DNA of 64,000 nt. Origin: Marthasterias glacialis. Lineage: Eukaryota > Echinodermata > Asteroidea > Forcipulatida > Asteriidae. Positions 12,201 through 27,200 of the stretch are shown here, piece by piece (the first letter of the stretch is position 1; every line of letters starts with the position of its first letter). Made by a program: the position numbers and the translations under genes. Location: contig OU452239.1 in assembly GCA_911728455.2 (NCBI GenBank), forward strand, positions 5,988,384 through 6,052,383, read 5' to 3'. The notes beneath the pieces are model-generated. The model was given only the letters and a program-made list of their open reading frames with translations, did not search any database and was not told the origin of the DNA.

Positions 12201-15200
12201 CTTTTGTAGATATTGAAGCTCCAACTGTCACCTGTCCAAGCGATAATACAACAGACGCAGCCTTTGGAATGGCTGGTGCCAATGTTATTTGGTCCGTTTC
12301 ACCCACTGCCACTGATACTGTCAATGGTGTTATCAATGCTAGCACTATCGTATGTGAGGAAAGTCCCGGCAATGTTGCAGTGTCTGGTGGGTTTTACACC
12401 CATGGTGTGACAACCGTGACATGTAGAGCCAATGATACTTCACTGAATGAAGGGTCATGTACGTTTTTGATCAATGTTACTGGTAAGTTGTATGGTTTTC
12501 TTGTTCTATTTGTGTTCAATTATCTTTGTGTCAAAAAGAATAATATTAATAATTAGGCAACAGTAAGTTTAAATACTGTGGTGGGAGACAAGAGGGGTGC
12601 AACTTGCCTAACTGATTGCGATTCCTTTTTGTTAATTATTAACTTGATTCCGAGTTTATTTGTTCCTCAAGTTAAAAGTCATTAAGCGACCTAAAGGCTA
12701 AGAGATGAGATTCGTTTCGTTTGAAGCGACAGATTGCGCACAGCTAACTTTATCTGTTCATAAATGACCTCTTTCTCAAAAATTTCGTTATTTCAATGGG
12801 AGCTTTCTCACAATGTTGAATATACTACCAACAGCTCTCCGATGCTCCTTACCAAGTAAGTTTTGATGGTCATTTACTTTTGGAGTAATAACCAAAAGTA
12901 TCCCATGCCTTTCAGTATTACTAATATACCTTACCTAATAAAAACAGAAATTTAAGTTATGAGAGGGAGATCACACATTTACTGAGAAATGTCTTGTAGT
13001 TATTTGTGCCTGTCTGGCAGGATCATCAAAACTTTTTTTATGTTTTAATCACAAATTTACCTCAACGTTTCAAGATGTACATTGATGATTACAAAATGTT
13101 GGTTTCATGGGCGTAAATACCAGGGGGGAGGGGAATGGGGGATGTTTCCCCCACTTTTTTTTCTTTTTTTTTTTGGGGGGGGGGGGTCTGGTCCACAGGA
13201 TCATCTCCCCCACACAACCCGATTTTTGGTCCCTAATAAAATTGTTTTTGTTGTGGTTTTCACTGAAAAAGCACCCGATAGCTTAGGAAATGAATTCAAC
13301 CTGTACAAATTCCTATCAAGACAACACCTACATCTGTACACGCCCGTATACGCACACCCTTGTATGTGCAAACTGTGAGTAGACGGTCATTTACAGGGAT
13401 GTTACAAAACTTAACTATACCCACCGTTTCGCTGAAAATAAATATAATTTTTGGAGGGATGGATACGCCCCTGCAGTACTCTTATAGCGCTGCTTTAGTT
13501 CAAATTATACTTATAATGAGTATATTGAATGTCACGTTTGCCGTGCAGGCTATATATCACATTTCCTGCCTTTCAGGGAGGAGGCCTGATTGCTTTTCAC
13601 AATTTTTTAACAAACCAAACGAAGAACATTAACAACGCATCCATAATGCAATCGAACATCTGCTGTTTATTTACAGGTAATCTTCCCCATGCCCCCTTTG
13701 CTCTTGATCTCAGCATTATTCCTTTTTTTCCCTTACCATCCGCCCCCCACTTTTTACAACAACTTTGTGGCACTGGTTGGTTTCTCTCCTTTTGTAGATA
13801 TTGAAGCTCCAACTGTCACCTGTCCAAGCGATAATACAACAGACGCAGCCTCTGGAATGGCTGGTGCCAATGTTATTTGGTCTGTTTCAACCACCGCCAC
13901 TGATAGTGTTGATGGTCTTATCAATGCTAGCACTATCGTATGTGAGGACAGTCTTGGCAATGTTGTAGTGTCTGGTGGATTTTACACCCATGGCATAACA
14001 ACCGTGACATGTAGAGCCAATGATACTTCACTGAATGAAGGGTCATGTATGTTTTTGATCAATGTTACTGGTAAGTTGAAAGGTTTTTTTGTTTCTAGTT
14101 GTGTTGAATTGTCTTTGTGTCAAAAAGAATAATACAAATAACTAGACATTAAGATTTTGTCTCTAGGACAAAATCAAAGCTGTTCCGATTGTTTTGTCTT
14201 TAATATCTTGTACCTTGTACCTTGTCACTTGATTTGGCTATGTTACAGTTTCTGAATGCAACCTTCATTGCAAGTATGCAGATCGTTCGTCAGACTTTAA
14301 TTATGAGTATCCTGTTTTAAACGGAAGTAAAGGTCATAGTGTGGTCATGCTTAATAGCAAAATGTCACATGTGATGTAAGCTACAAATGGTTCAAAGATT
14401 ATGACTCTAGGACATTTGGCACAGGAGATATGCATTTTTTAAACTTAGAGCTTCCTGTTTGGGCCGGAAGTAAAGGTCAAAGTGGGGTCATGCTAATAAC
14501 CAAATGTCACATATGATGTAAGCTACAAATGGTACAAAGATTATGACTCTACGACATTTTGCACATAAGATGTGACATTTTGAAATTTTGAACTTCCTGT
14601 TTGGACCGGAAGTAAAGGTCAAAGTGGGGTCACGCCTGTAAATCAAATGTGACCTATGATGTAAGCTATATAACAACACAAAGATTACGACTTTATGGAA
14701 TTTAGTTCAGGAGATATGACGTTTTAAACTTTTGAACATCCTGTTTGGACCAGAAGGAAAGGTCAAATTGGGGTCATATGTCTAAGTAAAATGTCACCCG
14801 TGCTCTAAGCTTTAAAATGGCACAAAGATTATGATTCTACGATATGTACTTCGGGAGATATGATTTTTTCACTATTAAACTTTGAATTAATGTAACTTGA
14901 TACCTGGTGACGTCACGATGACAAAAACATGTTTGCCTTACTATGATTTTTTGTTATTTACAAGATGGTATAACTTTTATTTCTATGCGATGCCTTTGAA
15001 CAAAAACCTTAAAATTTCAAAGATTCAGCAAGTTTCATGTAGAAAAACATCTACCGATAGAGGGCGCTATAGCATATGAGCAGTCACAATAAAAGCCAAA
15101 CTAACATCTGAGAACACCATATGAAGTTTTAAACGCTAAGAGATAGCGCTACCCCACTGCATTCGTATTTGCAGTTTTCCCAAGAAAAACCTGTACAGGT

Positions 15201-18200
15201 TCGCAACACCCAAAATCCCCATTGGATTTACGTGTGAAAAACAGGCGAGTGCGCACTTGTGTACAACTTTGCTATCAACTCTGAGCGGCGAAAAGCGGCG
15301 CAATCCACACAGCATTCCAGATCTACAATGGTGCTCAGATTGAACAATTAACGGTTAATTAAAATGAAATTACGTTGTGCATTGATGAATTGTTATGGTC
15401 TGGGATAACTCTTGGTTAAAGTATTTTTGTTTGCAAACTGACATTTAGTGATAACTTCATGTTCTTAGCTTGAATTTTATAGAGGATTTTAGTTTGTCAT
15501 ACTTACCAATTTTAAGATTAGGCATGAAAAAAAATCGTGGACAAATACAATACGGCGTTGACAGAAAGTATAATAGTGAACTGCAAAAAAGTTGCTGCAA
15601 ACCTCTGAAGTTGTACTATTTGGCATATAATAATTATTTCTGGCCAACGGCGAAATCGCATCAACAGCTGACGTCCGTTAATGTCGTAGCTCTGTACCAG
15701 ATCTTCACAGAAGCTTGGCCCGTTCAGAAGCTCTAAATCTCTGGCGGAGTATTTGCACGGTCGTCTGCTAACGCAGCACGGCAGAGTGTTAACCGTGTGC
15801 AATCTCAATCTTCTGAACCAGAAAATCCTATACAAATACGTTGGCCCGAAAGACCGGTTGGAATTTAGAAACATTATTTTCCGTAGTCTAGAACCATCTC
15901 GAACTTGTCAACGACGAGAAATCTTCATTACAATAACATGGGCCCGGAAGTCCGTTAGGAATAAAATATTAATACTCGATCGGAATCTGGCCTGATTAGA
16001 CTTTTATAAGTCTTTTACCATAAAACGCCTTTACAGAAAACACAATACGTCGGTCGCAGAGAAAGTGTTAGGACTTGATAAAATTTATAAAATTGTTTCA
16101 TGTGTTTTGTACACAAACATTAAATCTGTTATAAATGACGTCATGATGACGTGACATACACAAATATGCTACAGTGCACATCTACATTATAAAGTAAGTT
16201 TAGAACTGAAAAAAATTTGACGATCGGACGTATTCTTCTTTAGATATGGTGTTTAAAAGATTGCCTAATTAAATATTCATGTCATTAAAACTCGGCTAAT
16301 TATTTAATTAATTTTAATCAAATCACATTGAGACACAACGTAATGTACTATGCTTCAATTTGATATATGATTTGAGTCTGTCATATTTACCAATTTTAAG
16401 ATTAGGCTTAAACAAAAACCGTGTACAAATGCAATGACAAGTTGACAGAAACAAACAATATTAATAATAATAATAATAATAAAAATAATAATCAGAAGAA
16501 AAACAACACCTGTTCCGACGCAAAGTCGGAACAGCTAATTAGACAACAGTAAGTATAAATACTGTGGCGGGAGAAAGAGGGGTGCAACTTGCCTAACTGA
16601 TTGCGATTCCTTTTTGTTAATTATTAACTTGATCCCGAGTTTATTTGTTCCTCAAGTTAAAAGTCATTAAGCAACCTAAAGGCTAAGAGATGAGATACGT
16701 TTCGGTTGAAGCGACAGATTGCACACAGCAGACTTTATCTGTTCATAAATGACCTCTTTCTCAAAAAAAAACAATATTTCAATGGGAACTATCTCACAAT
16801 GTTGAATACTACCAACAGCTCTCCGTTGCTCCTTACCAAGTAAGTTTTGATGGTCATTTACTTTTGGAGTAATAACCAAATGTATCCCCTGCCTTTCAGT
16901 ATTACTAATACCTTACCTAATCAATACAGAAAATTAAGTTATGAGAGGGAGATCACAAATTTACAGGAAGGATCATCAAAACTTTTTTTTATTTTTAATC
17001 ACCAATTTACCTTAACGTTTCAAGATGTACATTGATGATTACAAAATGTTGGTTTCAAGGGCGTAAATACCAGGGGGAGGGGATGGGGGATGTTTCCCCC
17101 ACTTTTTGTCTGGGGGGAGGGGGGTGGTCCACAGGATCACCTCCCCCCAACAACCCGATTTTTGGTCCCTAATAAAATTGTTTTTGTTGTGGTTTTCACT
17201 GAAAAAGCACCCGATAGCTTAGGAAATGAATTCAACCTGTACAAATCCCTATCAAGACAACACCCACGTCTGTACACGCCCGTATACGCACACCCTTGTA
17301 TGTGCAAACAGTGAGAAGACGGTCATTTACAGGGACGTTACAAAACTTAACTATACCCACCATTTTGCTGAAAATAAATAAAATTTTTGGAGGGATGGAT
17401 ACGCCCCTGCAGTACTCTTATAGCGCTGCTTCAGTTCAAATTATACTTATAATGAGTGTATTGAATGTCACGTTTGCCGTGCAGGCTATATATCACAATT
17501 CCTGCCTTTCAGGGAGGAGGCCTGATTGCTTTTCACAATTTTTTAACAACCTATACGTAGAACATTAACAACGCATCCATAACGCAATCAAACATCTGCT
17601 GTTTATTTACAGGTAATCTTCCCCATGCCCCCTTTGCTCTTGATCTCAGCATTATTCCTTTTTTTCCATTACCATCCGCCCCCCACTTTTTACAACAACT
17701 TTGTGGCACTGGTTGGTTTCTCTCCTTTTGTAGATATTGAAGCTCCAACTGTCACCTGTCCAAGCGATAATACAACAGACGCAGCCTCTGGAATGGCTGG
17801 TGCCAATGTTACTTGGTCCATTTCACCCACTGCCACTGATACTGTCGATGGTGTTATCAATGCTAGCACTATCGTATGTAAGGACAGTCTCGGCAATCTT
17901 GTAGTGTCTGGTGGATTTTACACCCATGGTGTAACAACGGTGACATGTAGAGCCAATGATACTTCACTGAATGAAGGGTCATGTATGTTTTTGATCAATG
18001 TTACTGGTAAGTTGTATGGTTTTCTCGTTCTATTTGTGTTCAATTGTCTTTGTGTCAAAAAGAATAATATTAATAATTAGGCAACAGTAAGTATAAATAC
18101 TGTGGCAGGAGACAAGAGGGGTGCAACTCGCCTAACTAATTGCGATTCCTTTTTGCTAATTATTAACTTGATTCCGAGTTTATTTGTTCCTCAAGTTAAA

Positions 18201-21200
18201 AGTCATTTAGCGACCTAAAGGCTAAGAGATGAGATTCGTTTCGGTTGAAGCGACAGATTGCGCACAGCAAACTTTATCTGTTCATAAATGACCTCTTTCT
18301 CAAAAAAAAATGATATTTCAATGGGAGCTTACTCACAATGTTTAATATACTACCAACAGCTCTCCGTTGCTGCTTACCAAGTAAGTTTTAATGGTCATTT
18401 ACTTTTGGAGTAATAACCAAAAGTATCCCCTGCCTTTTAGTATTACTAATACCTTACCTAATAAATACAGAAAATTAAGTTATGAGAGGGAGATCACAAA
18501 TTTACTGAGAAATGTCTTGTAGTTATTTGTGTCTGTCTGACAGGATCATTAAAACTTTTTTTTATTTTAATCACAAATTTACCTTAACGTTTCAAGATGT
18601 ACATTGATGATTACAAAATGTTGGTTTTATTGGCGTAAATACCAGGGGGGAGGGGATGGGGGATGTTTCCCCCACTTTTTTTTTTTTTTTGGGGGTGGGG
18701 GGTCTGGTCCACAGGATCATCTCCCCCCAACAACCCAATTTTTGGTCCCTAATAAAATTGTTTTTGTTGTGGTTTTCACCGAAAAAGCACCCGATAGCTT
18801 AGCAAATGAATTTAACTTGTACAAATCCCTATCAAGACAACACCCACGTCTGTACACGCCCGTATACGCACCCCTTTATGTGCAAACAGTGAGTAGACGG
18901 TCATTTACACGGACGTTACGAACCTTATACCCATCACTTTGCTGAAAATAAATATAATTTTTGGAGGGATGGATACGCCCCTGCAGTACTCTTATAGCGC
19001 TGCTTCAGTTCAAATTATACTTATAATGAGTGTATTGAATGTCAAGTTTGCCGTGCAGGCTATATATCACATTTCCTGCCTTTCAGGGAGGAGGCATGAT
19101 TGCTTTTCACAATTTTTTAACAAACCAAACGCAGAACATTAACAACGCATCCATAATGCAATCGAACATCTGTTGTTCATTTATAGGTAATATTCCCCAT
19201 GCCCCCTTTGCTCTTGATCTCAGCATTATTCCTTTTTTTCCATTACCATCCGCCCCCCACTTTTTGCAACAACTTTGTGGCACTGGTTGGTTTCTCTCCT
19301 TTTGTAGATATTGAAGCTCCAACTGTCACCTGTCCAAGCGATAATACAACAGACGCAGCCTCTGGAATGGCTGGTGCCAATGTTATATGGTCCGTTTCAC
19401 CCACCGCAACTGATACTGTCGATGGTGTTATCAATGCTAGCACTATCGTATGTGAGGACAGTCTTGGCAATGTTGTAGTGTCTGGTGGATTTTACACCCA
19501 TGGCGTAACAACCGTGACATGTAGAGCCAATGATACTTCACTGAATGAAGGGTCATGTATGTTTTTGATCAATGTTACTGGTAAGTTGAAAGGTTTTCTT
19601 GTTTTATTTGTGTTCAACTGTCTTTGTGTCAAAAAGAATAATATTAATAATTAGGCAATAGTAAGTACAAATACTGTGGCGGGAGAAAGAGGGGTGCAAC
19701 TTGCCTAACTGATTGCGATTCCTTTTTGTTAGTTATTAACTTGATCCCGGGTACGCACACCCTTGTATGTGCAAACCGTGAGTAGACGGTCATTTACAGG
19801 GACGTTACAAAACTTAACTATACCCACCGTTTCGCTGAAAATAACTATCATTTTTGGAGGGATGGATACGCCCCTGCAGTACTCTTATAGCGCTGCTTCA
19901 GTTCAAATTAAACTTATAATGAGTGTATTGAATGTCACGTTTGCCGTGCAGGCTATATCACATTTCCTGCCTTTCAGGGAGGAGGTGTGATTGCTTTTCA
20001 CAATTTTTTAACAAACCAAACACAGAACATTAACAACGCATCCATAATGCAATCGAACATCTGCTGTTTATTTACAGGTTATCTTCCCCACGCCCCCTTT
20101 GCTCTTGATCTCAGCATTATTCCTTTTTTTCCATTTCCATCCCCCCACTTTTTACAGCAACTTGATGCCACTGGTTGGTTTCTTTTCTTTTGTAGATATT
20201 GAAGCTCCAACTGTCACCTGTCCAAGCGATAATACAACAGATGCAGCCTCTGGAATGGCTGGTGCCAATGTTATATGGTCCGTTTCACCCACCGCCACTG
20301 ATAGTGTTGATGGTGTCATCAATGCTAGCACTATCGTATGTGAGGACAGTCTTGGCAATGTTGTAGTGTCTGGTGGATTTTACACCCATGGCGTAACAAC
20401 CGTGACATGTAGAGCCAATGATACTTCACTGAATGAAGGGTCATGTATGTTTTTGATCAATGTTACTGGTAAGTTGTGTGGTTTTCTTGTTCTATTTGTG
20501 TGCAATTGTCTTTGTGTCAAAAAGAATAAAGTTTAATAATTAGACAACAGTAGGTTTAAATAATGTGGTGGGAGACAAGAGGGGTGCAACTTGCCTAACT
20601 GATTGCGATTCCTTTTTGTTAATTATTAACTTGATTCCGAGTCTATTCGTTCCTCAAGTTAAAAGTCATTCAGCGACCTAAAGGCTAAGAGACGAGATTC
20701 GTTTCGGTTGAAGCGACAGACTGCGCAGAGCAGACTTTAACTGTTCATAAATGACCTCCCTCCAAAAAAAAATACATTATTTCAATGGGAACTATCTCAC
20801 AATGTTGAATACTACCAACAGCTCTCCGTTGCTCCTTACCAAGTAAGTTTTGATGGTCATTTACTTTTGGAGTAATAACCAAATGTATCCCCTGCCTTTC
20901 AGTATTACTAATACCTTACCTAATCAATACAGAAAATTAAGTTATGAGAGGGAGATCACATATTTACAGGAAGGATCATCAAAACTTTTTTTTATTTTAA
21001 TCACAAATTTACCTTAACGTTTCAAGATGTACATTGATGATTACAAAATGTTGGTTTCATGGGCGTAAATACCAGGGGGAGGGGATGGGGGATGTTTCCC
21101 CTACTTTTTGTCTGGGGGGAGGGGGGTGGTCCACAGGATCACCTCTTCCCAACAACCCTATTTTTGGTCCCTAATAAAATTGTTTTTGTTGTGGTTTTCA

Positions 21201-24200
21201 CTGAAAAAGCACCCGATAGCTTAGGAAATAAATTCAACCTGTACAAACCCCTATCAAGACAACACCCACGTCTGTACACGCCCGTATACGCACACCCTTG
21301 TATGTGCAAACCGTGAGAAGACAGTCATTTACAGGGACGTTACAAAACTTAACTATACCCACCACTTTGCTGAAAATAAATAAAATTTTTGGAGGGATGG
21401 ATACGCCCCTGCAGTACTCTTATAGCGCTGCTTCAGTTCAAATTATACTTATAATGAGTGTATTGAATGTCAAGTTTGCCGTGCAGGCTATATATCACAA
21501 TTCCTGCCTTTCAGGGAGGAGGCCTGATTGCTTTTCACAATTTTTTAACAACCTATACGTAGAACATTAACAACGCATCCATAACGCAATCAAACATCTG
21601 CTGTTTATTTACAGGTAATCTTCCCCATGCCCCCTTTGCTCTTGATCTCAGCATTATTCCTTTTTTTCCATTACCATCTGCCCCCTACTTTTTACAACAA
21701 CTTTGTGGCACTGGTTGGTTTCTCTCCTTTTGTAGATATTGAAGCTCCAACTGTCACCTGTCCAAGCGATAATACAACAGACGCAGCCTCTGGAATGGCT
21801 GGTGCCAATGTTATTTGGTCCGTTTCACCCACCGCCACTGATACTGTCGATGGTGTTATCAATGCTAGCACTATCGTATGTGAGGACAGTCTTGGCAATG
21901 TTGTAGTTTCTGGTGGATTTTACACCCATGGTGTAACAACCGTGACATGTAGAGCCAATGATACTTCACTGAATGAAGGGTCATGTATGTTTTTGATCAA
22001 TGTTACTGGTAAGTTGTATGGTTTTCTTGTTCTATTTGTGTTCAATTGTCTTTGTGTCAAAAAGAATAATATTAATAATCAGGCAACAGTAAGTATAAAT
22101 ACTGTGGCAGGAGACAAGAGGGGTGCAACTTGCCTAACTGATTGCGATTCCTTTTTGCTAATTATTAACTTGATTCCGAGTTTATTTGTTCCTCAAGTTA
22201 AAAGTCATTTAGCGACCTAAAGGCTAAGAGATGAGATTCGTTTCGGTTGAAGCGACAGATTGCGCACAGCAAACTTTATCTGTTCATAAATGACCTCTTT
22301 CTGAAAAAAAAATGATATTTCAATGGGAGCTTACTCACAATGTTTAATATACTACCAACAGCTCTCCGTTGCTCCTTACCAAGTAAGTTTTAATGGTCAT
22401 TTACTTTTGGAGTAATAACCAAAAGTATCCCCTGCCTTTTAGTATTACTAATACCTTACCTAATAAATACAGAAAATTAAGTTATGAGAGGGAGATCACA
22501 AATTTACTGAGAAATGTCTTGTAGTTATTTGTGTCTGTCTGACAGGATCATTAAAACTTTTTTTTATTTTAATCACAAATTTACCTTAACGTTTCAAGAT
22601 GTACATTGATGATTACAAAATGTTGGTTTTATTGGCGTAAATACCAGGGGGGAGGGGATGGGGGATGTTTCCCCCACTTTTTTTTTTTTTTGGGGGGGGG
22701 GGGTCTGGTCCACAGGATCATCTCCCCCCAACAACCCGATTTTTGGTCCCTAATAAAATTGTTTTTGTTGTGGTTTTCACCGAAAAAGCACCCGATAGCT
22801 TAGCAAATGAATTCAACCTGTACAAATCCCTATCAAGACAACACCCACATCTGTACACGCCCGTATATGCACCCCTTTATGTGCAAACAGTGAGTAGACG
22901 GTCATTTACACGGACGTTACGAACCTTATACCCATCACTTTGCTGAAAATAAATATAATTTTTGGAGGGATGGATACGCCCCTGCAGTACTCTTATAGCG
23001 CTGCTTCAGTTCAAATTATTCTTATAATGAGTGTATTGAATGTCAAGTTTGCCGTGCAGGCTATATATCACATTTCCTGCCTTTCAGGGAGGAGGCATGA
23101 TTGCTTTTCACAATTTTTTAACAAACCAAACGCAGAACATTAACAACGCATCCATAATGCAATCGAACATCTGTTGTTCATTTATAGGTAATATTCCCCA
23201 TGCCCCCTTTGCTCTTGATCTCAGCATTATTCCTTTTTTTCCATTACCATCCGCCCCCCACTTTTTGCAACAACTTTGTGGCACTGGTTGGTTTCTCTCC
23301 TTTTGTAGATATTGAAGCTCCAACTGTCACCTGTCCAAGCGATAATACAACAGACGCAGCCTCTGGAATGGCTGGTGCCAATGTTATATGGTCCGTTTCA
23401 CCCACCGCAACTGATACTGTCGATGGTGTTATCAATGCTAGCACTATCGTATGTGAGGACAGTCTTGGCAATGTTGTAGTGTCTGGTGGATTTTACACCC
23501 ATGGCGTAACAAACGTGACATGTAGAGCCAATGATACTTCACTGAATGAAGGGTCATGTATGTTTTTGATCAATGTTACTGGTAAGTTGAAAGGTTTTCT
23601 TGTTTTATTTGTGTTCAACTGTCTTTGTGTCAAAAAGAATAATATTAATAATTAGGCAATAGTAAGTACAAATACTGTGGCGGGAGAAAGAGGGGTGCAA
23701 CTTGCCTAACTGATTGCGATTCCTTTTTGTTAGTTATTAACTTGATCCCGGGTACGCACACCCTTGTATGTGCAAACCGTGAGTAGACGGTCATTTACAG
23801 GGACGTTACAAAACTTAACTATACCCACCGTTTCGCTGAAAATAACTATCATTTTTGGAGGGATGGATACGCCCCTGCAGTACTCTTATAGCGCTGCTTC
23901 AGTTCAAATTAAACTTATAATGAGTGTATTGAATGTCACGTTTGCCGTGCAGGCTATATCACATTTCCTGCCTTTCAGGGAGGAGGTGTGATTGCTTTTC
24001 ACAATTTTTTAACAAACCAAACACAGAACGTTAACAACGCATCCATAATGCAATCGAACATCTGCTGTTTATTTACAGGTTATCTTCCCCACGCCCCCTT
24101 TGCTCTTGATCTCAGCATTATTCCTTTTTTTCCATTTCCATCCCCCCACTTTTTACAGCAACTTGATGCCACTGGTTGGTTTCTTTTCTTTTGTAGATAT

Positions 24201-27200
24201 TGAAGCTCCAACTGTCACCTGTCCAAGCGATAATACAACAGATGCAGCCTCTGGAATGGCTGGTGCCAATGTTATATGGTCCGTTTCACCCACCGCCACT
24301 GATAGTGTTGATGGTGTCATCAATGCTAGCACTATCGTATGTGAGGACAGTCTTGGCAATGTTGTAGTGTCTGGTGGATTTTACACCCATGGTGTAACAA
24401 CCGTGACATGTAGAGCCAATGATACTTCACTGAATGAAGGGTCATGTATGTTTTTGATCAATGTTACTGGTAAGTTGTGTGGTTTTCTTGTTCTATTTGT
24501 GTGCAATTGTCTTTGTATCAAAAAGAATAAAGTTTAATAATTAGACAACAGTAGGTTTAAATAATGTGGTGGGAGACAAGAGGGGTGCAACTTGCCTAAC
24601 TGATTGCGATTCCTTTTTGTTAATTATTAACTTGATTCCGAGTCTATTCGTTCCTCAAGTTAAAAGTCATTCAGCGACCTAAAGGCTAAGAGACAAGATT
24701 CGTTTCGGTTGAAGCGACAGACTGCGCAGAGCAGACTTTAACTGTTCATAAATGACCTCCCTCCAAAAAAAAATACATTATTTCAATGGGAACTATCTCA
24801 CAATGTTGAATACTACCAACAGCTCTCCGTTGCTCCTTACCAAGTAAGTTTTGATGGTCATTTACTTTTGGAGTAATAACCAAATGTATCCCCTGCCTTT
24901 CAGTATTACTAATACCTTACCTAATCAATACAGAAAATTAAGTTATGAGAGGGAGATCACAAATTTACAGGAAGGATCATCAAAACTTTTTTTTATTTTA
25001 ATCACAAATTTACCTTAACGTTTCAAGATGTACATTGATGATTACAAAATGTTGGTTTCATGGGCGTAAATACCAGGGGGAGGGGATGGGGGATGTTTCC
25101 CCTACTTTTTGTTTGGGGGGGAGGGGGGTGGTCCACAGGATCACCTCCCCCCAACAACCCGATTTTTGGTCCCTAATAAAATTGTTTTTGTTGTGGTTTT
25201 CACTGAAAAAGCACCCGATAGCTTAGGAAATAAATTCAACCTGTACAAACCCCTATCAAGACAACACCCACGTCTGTACACGCCCGTATACGCACACCCT
25301 TGTATGTGCAAACAGTGAGTAGACGGTCATTTACAGGGACGTTACAAAACTTAACTATACCCACCACTTTGCTGAAAATAAATAAAATTTTTGGAGGGAT
25401 GGATACGCCCCTGCAGTACTCTTATAGCGCTGCTTTAGTTCAAATTATACTTATAATGAGTGTATTGAATGTCAAGTTTGCCGTGCAGGCTATATATCAC
25501 AATTCCTGCCTTTCAGGGAGGAGGCCTGATTGCTTTTCACAATTTTTTAACAACCTATACGTAGAACATTAACAACGCATCCATAACGCAATCAAACATC
25601 TGCTGTTTATTTACAGGTAATCTTCCCCATGCCCCCTTTGCTCTTGATCTCAGCATTATTCCTTTTTTTCCATTACCATCTGCCCCCTACTTTTTACAAC
25701 AACTTTGTGGCACTGGTTGGTTTCTCTCCTTTTGTAGATATTGAAGCTCCAACTGTCACCTGTCCAAGCGATAATACAACAGACGCAGCCTCTGGAATGG
25801 CTGGTGCCAATGTTATTTGGTCCGTTTCAACCACCGCCACTGATACTGTCGATGGTGTTATCAATGCTAGCACTATCGTATGTAAGGACAGTCTTGGCAA
25901 TGTTGTAGTGTCTGGTGGATTTTACACCCATGGCGTAACAACCGTGACATGTAGAGCCAATGATACTTCACTGAATGAAGGGTCATGTATGTTTTTGATC
26001 AATGTTACTGGTAAGTTGTATGGTTTTCTTGTTCTATTTGTGTTCAATTGTCTTTGTGTCAAAAAGAATAATATTAATAATCAGGCAACAGTAAGTATAA
26101 ATACTGTGGCAGGAGACAAGAGGGGTGCAACTCGCCTAACTGATTGCGATTCCTTTTTGCTAATTATTAACTTGATTCCGAGTTTATTTGTTCCTCAAGT
26201 TAAAAGTCATTTAGCGACCTAAAGGCTAAGAGATGAGATTCGTTTCGGTTGAAGCGACAGATTGCGCACAGCAAACTTTATCTGTTCATAAATGACCTCT
26301 TTCTGAAAAAAAAATGATATTTCAATGGGAGCTTATTCACAATGTTTAATATACTACCAACAGCTCTCCGTTGCTCCTTACCAAGTAAGTTTTAATGGTC
26401 ATTTACTTTTGGAGTAATAACCAAAAGTATCCCCTGCCTTTTAGTATTACTAATACCTTACCTAATAAATACAGAAAATTAAGTTATGAGAGGGAGATCA
26501 CAAATTTACTGAGAAATGTCTTGTAGTTATTTGTGTCTGTCTGACAGGATCATTAAAACTTTTTTTTATTTTAATCACAAATTTACCTTAACGTTTCAAG
26601 ATGTACATTGATGATTACAAAATGTTGGTTTTATGGGCGTAAATACCAGGGGGGAGGGGATGGGGGATGTTTCCCCCACTTTTTTTTTTTTTTTTGGGGG
26701 GGGTCTGGTCCACAGGATCATCTCCCCCCAACAACCCGATTTTTGGTCCCTAATAAAATTGTTTTTGTCGTGGTTTTCACCGAAAAAGCACCCGATAGCT
26801 TAGCAAATGAATTTAACTTGAACAAATCCCTATCAAGACAACACCCACGTCTGTACACGCCCGTATACGCACCCCTTTATGTGCAAACAGTGAGTAGACG
26901 GTCATTTACACGGACATTACGAACCTTATACCCATCACTTTGCTGAAAATAAATATAATTTTTGGAGGGATGGATACGCCCCTGCAGTACTCTTATAGCG
27001 CTGCTTCAGTTCAAATTATACTTATAATGAGTGTATTGAATGTCAAGTTTGCCGTGCAGGCTATATATCACATTTCCTGCCTTTCAGGGAGGAGGCATGA
27101 TTGCTTTTCACAATTTTTTAACAAACCAAACGCAGAACATTAACAACGCATCCATAATGCAATCGAACATCTGTTGTTCATTTATAGGTAATATTCCCCA

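Larger units (their letters stand above)
14143..16538. mobile_element. HINE/pearl-like non-coding element, copy 1
   Basis: This ~2.4 kb insertion interrupts the usual intron. Its left end has a perfect 9-bp hairpin (GATTTTGTC/GACAAAATC, 14153-14175) followed by AGCTGTTCCGA (14178-14188). The right end has a 9-bp hairpin (TGTTCCGAC/GTCGGAACA, 16511-16533) containing the inverse TCGGAACAGCT (16526-16536), preceded by an AAT-rich microsatellite (about 16460-16490). The core holds about four ~145-bp tandem repeats. No convincing coding capacity is visible. Subterminal inverted repeats, a core minisatellite and a 3' stem-loop are the architecture described for Helentron-derived HINE/DINE/pearl elements; that assignment is inference. 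Confidence 0.6.
17734..21735 (+). repeat. 4.0-kb higher-order repeat, copy A (exons 9-11)
   Basis: The block holds three exon units with exon-to-exon distances of 1574, 888 and 1540 bp. The same order of distances follows in the next two blocks. Each block has the same shortened middle intron and the same acceptor variants. Confidence 0.85.
21736..25737 (+). repeat. 4.0-kb higher-order repeat, copy B (exons 12-14)
   Basis: The exon distances are 1573, 888 and 1541 bp, total 4002 bp, the same as copy A. Introns align almost base for base with copy A, including the TTTTTT/GGGGG tract and the deletion junction. Confidence 0.85.

Noticed and set aside
13360-13632. Conserved ~90-codon plus-strand open frame in many HYR introns (also 17296, 21298, 25300, 41464 and others)
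   Set aside because: It is conserved only because the whole unit was copied recently. It is broken or truncated in several copies, has no recognisable domain, and has no splice sites placing it in frame with the HYR exons.
15518-15874. 118-codon minus-strand open frame in HINE-like element 1
   Set aside because: No recognisable domain, absent from copy 2, and biased in composition; not enough to call a gene.
22009-22220. Extended reading through the donor of HYR exon 12 (and exon 15)
   Set aside because: It results from TAG to CAG in the intron; the GTAAGT donor is perfect and shared by all copies, so splicing is expected.
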